The notes beneath the pieces are model-generated. The model saw only the letters and a program-made list of their open reading frames with translations. It did no database searches and was not told the DNA's origin. Shown here piece after piece: positions 1-4,169 of a stretch of 5,994 nt of DNA. The DNA comes from JBDIAR01 sp039812545 (lineage in GTDB: Bacteria; Actinomycetota; Actinomycetes; Actinomycetales; Dermatophilaceae). The stretch is from the NCBI GenBank assembly GCA_039812545.1, contig JBDIAR010000193.1, positions 1-5,994 on the forward strand, read 5' to 3'. How positions within the stretch are numbered: the stretch's first letter is position 1; every line of letters starts with the position of its first letter. Both the position numbers and the translations under genes were made by a program.

Positions 1-21
1 CCCGAGGCTGTGGCCTGCGGG
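1..21 (-). terminator. possible tRNA-Phe terminator hairpin, cut by window edge
   Basis: Positions 1-8 pair with 13-21 with a single bulged G at 17, giving an 8-bp stem around a 4-nt TGTG loop. It lies 8 bases past the 3' end of tRNA-Phe on the minus strand, where a terminator is expected. Any U-tract would lie beyond position 1, so the terminator call is inference from position and stem only. Confidence 0.35.
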
Positions 22-29
22 TTTGTGGG

Positions 30-103
30 TGGCCAGGGGCGGGGTCGAACCGCCGACCTTCCGATTTTCAGTCGGACGCTCGTACCAACTGAGCTACCTG
101 GCC
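30..103 (-). tRNA. tRNA-Phe (anticodon GAA)
   Basis: The minus strand folds as a full cloverleaf. The acceptor stem is GGCCAGG (97-103) paired with CCTGGCC (31-37), with discriminator A at 30. The D-stem is GCTC/GAGC. The anticodon stem is TCCGA/TCGGA around loop CTGAAAA, placing GAA in the centre, which decodes Phe. The T-stem is GGCGG/CCGCC around TTCGACC. The bases after the discriminator read CCC, so the CCA end is not encoded and must be added enzymatically. It is the last element of the minus-strand tRNA group and lies 52 bp downstream of the lipase stop codon, so it probably needs its own promoter. Confidence 0.97.
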
Positions 104-118
104 GGGACAACGCCGACG

Positions 119-124
119 AGCATA
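119..124 (-). promoter_or_regulatory. candidate -10 box of tRNA-Phe
   Basis: The minus strand reads TATGCT, which keeps the TA and final T of a sigma-70-type -10 box, 15 nt before the tRNA-Phe 5' end. A convincing -35 is not visible 17-18 bp upstream, where the sequence is GC-rich. The site is also a one-base variant (GTATGCT) of the heptamer repeated through this window. The need for a local promoter is inferred from the terminator at 1501-1531 and the intervening lipase gene. Confidence 0.33.
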
Positions 125-155
125 CCGGACCCGGCGGCGCCGCCCCGAATCACGC

Positions 156-1397
156 TCACGACAGGGTCATTCTCGGTTCCCCGCCCACCAAGCCGGTCCC
201 GGCGAGGGTGCAGGTACCGCCGCGGACGGCGCCACCGGCATACGCCTGACGCACGCACGAGCGCAGCGCGAGTTGCCCCCAGTAGTTCGGGTGCAGCGAC
301 TCCTGGATGTAGTAGTCACCGGTCGCGGTGGAGACGGTGCGGATCTGGTCGACCCATTCGGTCTTGTCGACGGCTCCGGTGCTCTGCCAGGACGCGAGCC
401 CCTTCTCCTCCAGCAGGCCGACGGTGTTCTCGCACAGTCGGTGCCCGTTCAGGGCCGAGGACAGTTCCAGGACCTTGGCGCCGGCGACGCCGGAGGAGGT
501 GACGGCGCCGCGCACGGTCGCGTTGATCGTGCTCAGGGCGGTCGTGTCGGCCCAATCGGCGTCCTTGTTCCAGAACCCGCAGCCGCCGGTGGACTGCCGG
601 GTGTACCCGCTCTGGCTGTACCGGAACCCGCTGCTGGCCGGGATCGGCGACGGGTACGTCTGGACGACCAACGTCCACGCGCCGTCGGCATACCCGGCGC
701 CGCGCATCGCGGTGCGCACGTTGACCAGTGCCGTGGCGATCTTGGCCTTCGTGGCCGCGACCGCCGAGGTCGTGAAGTTGGCGGTGACCGAGGCGTCGTC
801 ATAGCAGTAGTTCGGCCAGAGCGAGGAGGACGTGAGGAAGTTCGTCACGCACGATTGGACGATGGTGGGGAAGTTGAAATCGTTCCCGCCGATGCTGACG
901 ACGACCATCTTCACGTTGTGACCGGTCGCGAAATCCTGCAGCATTCTGGCCTGTCCCTGTTTGCCCGCGCCGTTGTCGTAGAAGTCGATACCGGGCTTGA
1001 AATAGCCGTTCGAATCCGACGGGACGGTGGAGGTGGTCGCCCCCGAACACGCCAGGTTCACGCCGGCCACGCCGCCGCCGAGATACGCCTCGGCCGAGGC
1101 GCTGCGGTGACACCGATTGATCGTCTCCGCGGTGTGAGTCGCATTGTCCAGGTATGCCGTTGGCCCGAGGGCATCAATCGTGCCGGCGCTGCCGTTGGTG
1201 TTGCCGGCCCACCGGCCGGCTTCACCGGAGATGTACGAGTCGCCCAGGGTGGCGACATATGGCGTCCCGACACCGGGCCCGTCCGCGTGGGCGGGGGCGG
1301 CGGTCAGGACCGCGGCGGTGGTCACGCCGGACGCGGCCATAAGCGCGAGGGTGGCGATTCGGGCGAGGGTGCGGCGGAAAACGGAACGGGGCATCAT
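156..1397 (-). CDS. secreted SGNH/GDSL-family lipase or esterase
   Basis: This 413-aa protein is an exported serine hydrolase predicted to cleave carboxylic esters; the substrate cannot be told from the sequence. Residues 1-38 form a signal peptide: basic RR at 8-9, a hydrophobic stretch to about 34, and an Ala-His-Ala site ending at 38. The FRRTLA context leaves Tat export possible. SGNH blocks appear in order: LGDSY with nucleophile Ser54 (51-55), ACSGATT with Gly119, SIGGND with Asn172 (168-173), and ESLHPN with His369. The acid three residues before the His is Glu366, where many members have Asp. The mature part has eight cysteines (96, 117, 183, 198, 273, 322, 381, 396), suggesting disulfides and an extracytoplasmic location. 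The ATG at 1397 is preferred over the adjacent ATG at 1394 because GGAG lies 7 nt upstream. It sits alone between tRNA-Asp and tRNA-Phe. It uses TAT for Tyr more often than the other genes here, a mild hint of a different origin. Confidence 0.93.
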   Translation of the reverse strand: MMPRSVFRRTLARIATLALMAASGVTTAAVLTAAPAHADGPGVGTPYVATLGDSYISGEAGRWAGNTNGSAGTIDALGPTAYLDNATHTAETINRCHRSASAEAYLGGGVAGVNLACSGATTSTVPSDSNGYFKPGIDFYDNGAGKQGQARMLQDFATGHNVKMVVVSIGGNDFNFPTIVQSCVTNFLTSSSLWPNYCYDDASVTANFTTSAVAATKAKIATALVNVRTAMRGAGYADGAWTLVVQTYPSPIPASSGFRYSQSGYTRQSTGGCGFWNKDADWADTTALSTINATVRGAVTSSGVAGAKVLELSSALNGHRLCENTVGLLEEKGLASWQSTGAVDKTEWVDQIRTVSTATGDYYIQESLHPNYWGQLALRSCVRQAYAGGAVRGGTCTLAGTGLVGGEPRMTLS

Positions 1398-1404
1398 CGG
1401 TCAA

Positions 1405-1408
1405 CTCC
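1405..1408 (-). promoter_or_regulatory. ribosome binding site of the lipase gene
   Basis: The minus strand reads GGAG, 7 nt before the ATG at 1397 and 10 nt before the second ATG at 1394. The spacing favours the first Met. I see no convincing -10/-35 pair in 1409-1500, although the terminator just upstream implies the gene has its own promoter there. Confidence 0.6.
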
Positions 1409-1497
1409 GTGGAATCGAGGGGGATCCGAGGGGCCCATCCGGACGGGGTCGATTTCCACTGTGACAGGCGATGACGGCAGTTGATCGATTGCCAACA

Positions 1498-1531
1498 GAA
1501 AGCCCTTCACATCTGAAGAATGTGAAGGGCT
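1498..1531 (-). terminator. intrinsic terminator after tRNA-Asp
   Basis: A perfect 12-bp inverted repeat (1501-1512 with 1520-1531) encloses a 7-nt loop. Read on the minus strand, the stem is followed by TTTCTGTT, a short U-rich tail. It begins 11 nt past the 3' end of tRNA-Asp, so it ends the Glu-Asp transcript and separates it from the lipase gene. The stem is much more AT-rich than its surroundings and there is no comparable T-run on the other side, which fixes the direction. Confidence 0.85.
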
Positions 1532-1542
1532 CTGTGAATGGG

Positions 1543-1616
1543 CGACCCCGACGAGACTCGAACTCGCGACCTCCGCCGTGACAGGGCGGCGCGCTAACCA
1601 ACTGCGCTACGGGGCC
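1543..1616 (-). tRNA. tRNA-Asp (anticodon GTC)
   Basis: The minus-strand cloverleaf has acceptor GGCCCCG (1610-1616) pairing with CGGGGTC (1544-1550) including one G-U. The D-stem is GCGC/GCGC with loop AGTTGGTTA. The anticodon stem is CCGCC/GGCGG around CTGTCAC, giving anticodon GTC. The T-stem is GCGAG/CTCGT around TTCGAGT. The discriminator is G (1543), as expected for tRNA-Asp, and CCA is not encoded. It lies 45 bp after tRNA-Glu and is followed by the terminator at 1498-1531, so Glu and Asp probably form one transcript. Confidence 0.97.
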
Positions 1617-1623
1617 ATCTGTA

Positions 1624-1661
1624 GTTGTACTGCGTGTCGTTGTCGTGCTGGTTGTACTGCG
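1624..1661. repeat. 11-bp direct repeat in the tRNA-Glu/Asp spacer
   Basis: GTTGTACTGCG occurs at 1624-1634 and again at 1651-1661, 27 bp apart. Together the copies fill most of the 45-bp spacer, with a related TGTCGTTGTCGTGCTG stretch between them. The last base or two of the second copy reach the 3' end of tRNA-Glu. The role is unknown; it may be a relic of slippage or affect tRNA precursor processing. Confidence 0.7.
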
Positions 1662-1734
1662 CATCCCCAACGGGATTCGAACCCGTGCTGCCGCCGTGAA
1701 AGGGCGGAGTCCTAGGCCGCTAGACGATGGGGAC
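1662..1734 (-). tRNA. tRNA-Glu (anticodon TTC)
   Basis: The minus-strand cloverleaf has acceptor GTCCCCA (1728-1734) pairing with TGGGGAT (1663-1669), with a G-U at the first pair. The anticodon stem is CCGCC/GGCGG around CTTTCAC, giving TTC for Glu. The T-stem is ACGGG/CCCGT around TTCGAAT. The discriminator is G at 1662 and no CCA is encoded. It is the first gene of the tRNA group and has a recognisable promoter 28 nt upstream. Confidence 0.97.
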
Positions 1735-1762
1735 CTGGCTGGTTCCGTCGAGGACTCGTGAA

Positions 1763-1792
1763 ACTATAGGGGATGCTCGCCCGGCCCCCCAA
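1763..1792 (-). promoter_or_regulatory. sigma-70-type promoter of the tRNA-Glu/Asp transcript
   Basis: On the minus strand, TATAGT (1763-1768) is a near-consensus -10 box standing out in GC-rich DNA. TTGGGG (1787-1792) lies 18 bp upstream as a weaker -35. The -10 ends 28 nt before tRNA-Glu, giving a leader of roughly 20 nt. This is the best promoter match in the window. Confidence 0.65.
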
Positions 1793-1803
1793 ATCGCGGG
1801 GCC
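1783..1803 (-). terminator. weak hairpin after the PHP gene
   Basis: GGCCCC (1783-1788) pairs with GGGGCC (1798-1803), a 6-bp GC stem with a 9-nt loop. It starts at the last base of the PHP stop codon on the minus strand. There is no U-tract. It could end the alr-PHP transcript, but it overlaps the -35 of the tRNA promoter and may be accidental. Confidence 0.28.
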
Positions 1804-2849
1804 TACCGCGCCAGCCAGTCCTGCAGGCGTGCCAGCGGCCAGGTCGTCACGATCCGTTCGGCCGGTATGCCGAGGCGTTCGGCACGCTCGCAGCCGTATG
1901 CCTTCATGTCCAGTTGGCCCGGGGCGTGGGCGTCGGAGTCGATCGCGAACAGGCAGCCGAGGTCGGCGGCCAGTTGGACCAGTTCGTCCGGGGGGTCGCA
2001 CCGTTCCGGCCGCGAGTTGATCTCCACGGCCACGTCGTGGGCGGCGCAGGCGGCGAACACCGCCTCGGCGTCGAACGCCGACTGGCCCCGGGTCCCGCGG
2101 CCACCGGTGACGAGTCGGCCCGTGCAGTGGCCGAGGACGTCGACCCGCGGATTCTGGACCGCCTTGATCATCCGGCGCGTCATCGGCGCGGACGGCATTT
2201 TCAGCTTCGAATGGACCGAGGCGGTCACGACGTCGAGGGCCCCGAGCAGGTCGTCGCGTTGGTCGAGGGTGCCGTCGTCGAGGATGTCGACCTCGATCCC
2301 GGTGAGCAGCCGCAGCTCGTCGCCGAGTTCGTCGTCGATGGCGCGCACCACCCCGATCTGTTCGACGAGCCGATCCACGGACAGCCCGTTCGCGACCCGC
2401 AGGCGCGGCGAGTGATCGGTCAACGCCAGCCAGTCGTGGCCCAACTCGCCCGCGGCCCGGACCATCTCGTCGATCGAGGCGCCGCCGTCCGACCAGTTCG
2501 AGTGCAGGTGCAGATCGCCGACGACACCGGCATACAGTGACTCGCCCCCGACGACGAGCGGCGCGGCATACTTGCGTTCCAGCTCGGCCAGGTATGCCGG
2601 GACCTCCCCGTCGCAGGCCTGCTCGATGATCGTCGCGCTCGTCGCCCCGATGCCCTCCAGCTCCCGGAGCGTCCCAGCCCCGGCCCGCCGCTCGATCTCG
2701 AGCTCACCGACGGCCTCGGCCCGCGCCATCGCCCGACGGAACGCGTCGACCCGGTAGCTCGACTCCCGCCCGCGTTCCAACAGGAAGCACACCCGGCGCA
2801 GTGCCTCGATCGGCGCCATGGAACCGGGCGCCGTCGCGACCTGGCGCAT
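1803..2849 (-). CDS. PHP-domain metal-dependent phosphoesterase with PolX-like N-terminus
   Basis: This 348-aa cytosolic protein is a predicted metal-dependent phosphoesterase or nuclease of the PHP superfamily. Metal-ligand motifs appear in family order: DLHLHSNWSDG (His114, His116, Asp121), TDHS (His146), GIEVDIL (Glu186), SVHS (His213), GHCTGR (His241) and IDSDAH (Asp304/Asp306, His308). The preceding part (about 13-90) has a helical segment with YRVDAFRRA and a helix-hairpin-helix, LRELEGIGATSATIIEQA (61-78). It resembles the N-terminal region of bacterial family X DNA polymerases, but no nucleotidyltransferase palm domain is present. PHP domains of bacterial PolX have nuclease activity, so a DNA repair or nucleic-acid role is possible; the substrate is unproven. 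The ATG at 2849 lies one base after the alr stop (TGAGATG), suggesting translational coupling. Met11 (2819) is an alternative start. Neither has a strong ribosome binding site. Confidence 0.9.
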   Translation of the reverse strand: MRQVATAPGSMAPIEALRRVCFLLERGRESSYRVDAFRRAMARAEAVGELEIERRAGAGTLRELEGIGATSATIIEQACDGEVPAYLAELERKYAAPLVVGGESLYAGVVGDLHLHSNWSDGGASIDEMVRAAGELGHDWLALTDHSPRLRVANGLSVDRLVEQIGVVRAIDDELGDELRLLTGIEVDILDDGTLDQRDDLLGALDVVTASVHSKLKMPSAPMTRRMIKAVQNPRVDVLGHCTGRLVTGGRGTRGQSAFDAEAVFAACAAHDVAVEINSRPERCDPPDELVQLAADLGCLFAIDSDAHAPGQLDMKAYGCERAERLGIPAERIVTTWPLARLQDWLAR

Positions 2850-2850
2850 C

Positions 2851-4041
2851 TCAGAGCTCGCCGATGTAGCGCTTGGGGATTCGCGGGCCGATGCGCGTGA
2901 TGATCTCGTACGAGATGGTTCCGGTGGCGGCCGCCCAGTCCTGCGCGGTCGGCTCGCCGTCGCTCCCGGGCCCGAACAGCACCACCCGTTCGCCCTCGGC
3001 CACCTCCTGATCGCCGACGTCCACCATGAACTGGTCCATGCACACCCGCCCCGCCACGACCTGCCGGACCCCGCCGACCTGCACCGGTCCGCAGTTCGTT
3101 CCCGCCCGCGGCACCCCGTCCGAGTACCCGATCGGCACGTCGATCAGGGTCGTCTCACGCTGGGTTGTATAGGTATGCCCGTAGCTCACCCCGGTTCCGG
3201 CCGGGACACGTTTGACGAGGGCGACCTGCGCGTCCAGGCGCATCGCCGGCCGTAGGCCGAAGGACGCCGGGTCGCCGACGTCGGGGACGGGGGAGAGTCC
3301 GTAGAGCGCCAGTCCGGGACGGACCAGGTCGTATGCCGCGCCCGGGTTGGTCAGCGTGGCCGCCGAGTTCGCCAGGTGCCGGACCTCCAGATGGCAGCCG
3401 GCGCGTTCGGCGAACGCGACCGCGGCCGCGAACCGGTCCTGTTGCAGGACGACCGTCGGATGCCCCGGCGCGTCGGCATACGCGAAGTGCTGGAAGATTC
3501 CGACAACCTCAAGGAGTCCCTCGCTCTGCAGGCGCACCGCGGCCGCCACGAGCGGTTCGAAGTCCGTGCCGAACCACACCCCGTTGCGGCCCAGACCGGT
3601 GTCGACCTTGATGTGGATGCGGGCGGTCCGACCCGATGACCTCGCCGCGCGTTCGACGGCGGTCAGGGCCGTCGCCGAACTCACCCCCACGTCGATGCCC
3701 GCCTCGACCACGGGCCGCAGGTCGGCGCCCCCGGCATACAGCCAGGTGAGGATAGGTGCCTCGATGTCGGCCGCGCGCAGGGCCAGCCCCTCGGCGGCCT
3801 GGGCGACGCCGAGCCACGTGGCGCCCCCGGCGAGCGCCGCTCGGGCCGAGGGGACCAGGCCGTGGCCGTACCCGTCGGCCTTGACGACGGCCATCACGCC
3901 GGCGGACTCGGCCCGCGAGCGCAGTTCGGCGGTGTTGTCCCGGATCGCGGCCAGGTCGATGGTGACCCGCGCGGGGAACGCGTCGGCGATCTGATCGGCG
4001 CTCTGGTCCAGGGCCGGGGTGGGCGACGTGGTGTGCGTCAT
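2851..4041 (-). CDS. alr: alanine racemase
   Basis: This PLP-dependent enzyme interconverts L- and D-alanine in the cytosol and supplies D-Ala for peptidoglycan. Numbered from the ATG at 4041 (396 aa), it shows the PLP lysine Lys54 in VVKADGYGHG and the probable carbamylated Lys145 in HIKVDTGLGRNG with Arg152. It also has Arg241 in RPGLALYG, the second catalytic base Tyr287 in GVSYGH, Met335 in RVCMDQF, and Tyr378 in SYEI. The C-terminal beta domain is complete and ends RYIGEL; the length is normal for the family. An in-frame GTG at 4047 would add two residues. Neither start has a clear Shine-Dalgarno sequence, so the ATG is chosen by codon preference. The PHP gene follows after one base, forming a two-gene operon. 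The 5' region is shared with the divergent reductase gene. Confidence 0.97.
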   Translation of the reverse strand: MTHTTSPTPALDQSADQIADAFPARVTIDLAAIRDNTAELRSRAESAGVMAVVKADGYGHGLVPSARAALAGGATWLGVAQAAEGLALRAADIEAPILTWLYAGGADLRPVVEAGIDVGVSSATALTAVERAARSSGRTARIHIKVDTGLGRNGVWFGTDFEPLVAAAVRLQSEGLLEVVGIFQHFAYADAPGHPTVVLQQDRFAAAVAFAERAGCHLEVRHLANSAATLTNPGAAYDLVRPGLALYGLSPVPDVGDPASFGLRPAMRLDAQVALVKRVPAGTGVSYGHTYTTQRETTLIDVPIGYSDGVPRAGTNCGPVQVGGVRQVVAGRVCMDQFMVDVGDQEVAEGERVVLFGPGSDGEPTAQDWAAATGTISYEIITRIGPRIPKRYIGEL

Positions 4042-4063
4042 GCCCACATCGTGCCAGGAGACG

Positions 4064-4092
4064 TTCCGACGGCATACCCGCGGGGGTACCCT
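4064..4092 (+). promoter_or_regulatory. candidate promoter of the reductase-rhodanese gene
   Basis: TTCCGA (4064-4069) and TACCCT (4087-4092) are 17 bp apart. Only TA and the final T of the -10, and TT and the final A of the -35, match consensus, which is acceptable but weak for a GC-rich genome. If real, transcription would begin near 4099, at the first base of the inverted repeat, leaving a leader of about 70 nt. The operator-like repeat lies in the spacer and overlaps the -10, as expected for repression. Confidence 0.35.
4074..4089. promoter_or_regulatory. CsoR/CstR-type operator candidate
   Basis: The sequence ATACCC-GCGG-GGGTAC contains perfect 5-bp arms TACCC (4075-4079) and GGGTA (4084-4088) around a 4-bp GC core. 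CsoR-family repressors, including persulfide-sensing CstR, bind operators of this form (recalled, not searched). The target gene fits: CstR regulons include rhodanese and CoA-persulfide reductase genes. The left arm overlaps one copy of the repeated GGCATAC heptamer (4071-4077), so part of the match may be coincidental. No regulator gene lies in the window. Confidence 0.45.
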
Positions 4093-4098
4093 GGGTCG

Positions 4099-4137
4099 GG
4101 GAGAGGGCCTTCCTTGGCGGGGCTCGGGCCCTCTCCC
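4099..4137 (+). repeat. 11-bp perfect inverted repeat in the reductase leader
   Basis: GGGAGAGGGCC (4099-4109) pairs with GGCCCTCTCCC (4127-4137) around a 17-nt loop, 32 bp before the reductase start. There is no following T-run on either strand, so it does not look like a simple intrinsic terminator. It could be an mRNA leader hairpin, an attenuator or a second protein-binding site. The pairing is seen directly; the role is unknown. Confidence 0.6.
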
Positions 4138-4156
4138 ATGCCCCGGGTGAGCGCAC

Positions 4157-4162
4157 GGAAGG
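4157..4162 (+). promoter_or_regulatory. ribosome binding site fixing the GTG start of the reductase
   Basis: GGAAGG lies 7 nt before the GTG at 4170. It supports this GTG, which is followed at once by the beta-strand and glycine motif of the FAD-binding fold, so no longer N-terminus is needed. Confidence 0.65.
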
Positions 4163-4169
4163 TGTCGTC

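Noticed and set aside
113..120. CCGACGAG shared with the 3' part of tRNA-Asp (1548-1555), as a possible att duplication around the lipase
   Set aside because: Only 8 bp match in GC-rich DNA and the identity ends at once. There is no integrase, so it is within chance expectation.
133..144. Perfect 12-bp palindrome GGCGGCGCCGCC between the lipase and tRNA-Phe
   Set aside because: It has no loop and no U-tract, and simple GC palindromes are frequent at this base composition. It is not supportable as a terminator or operator.
1461..1481. TGTGACAGGCGATGACGG, a CRP-like half-site pair upstream of the lipase
   Set aside because: The second half does not match the inverted TCACA arm. It is at best an imperfect direct repeat.
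273..1484. Plus-strand open frame of 403 codons opposite the lipase gene
   Set aside because: It shows low-complexity Gly/Arg/Val composition and no motifs. It lies over the well-supported lipase and the lipase promoter region.
1773..2540. Plus-strand open frame of 255 codons opposite the PHP gene
   Set aside because: It is an antisense shadow of the PHP gene, which carries all expected metal-binding motifs.
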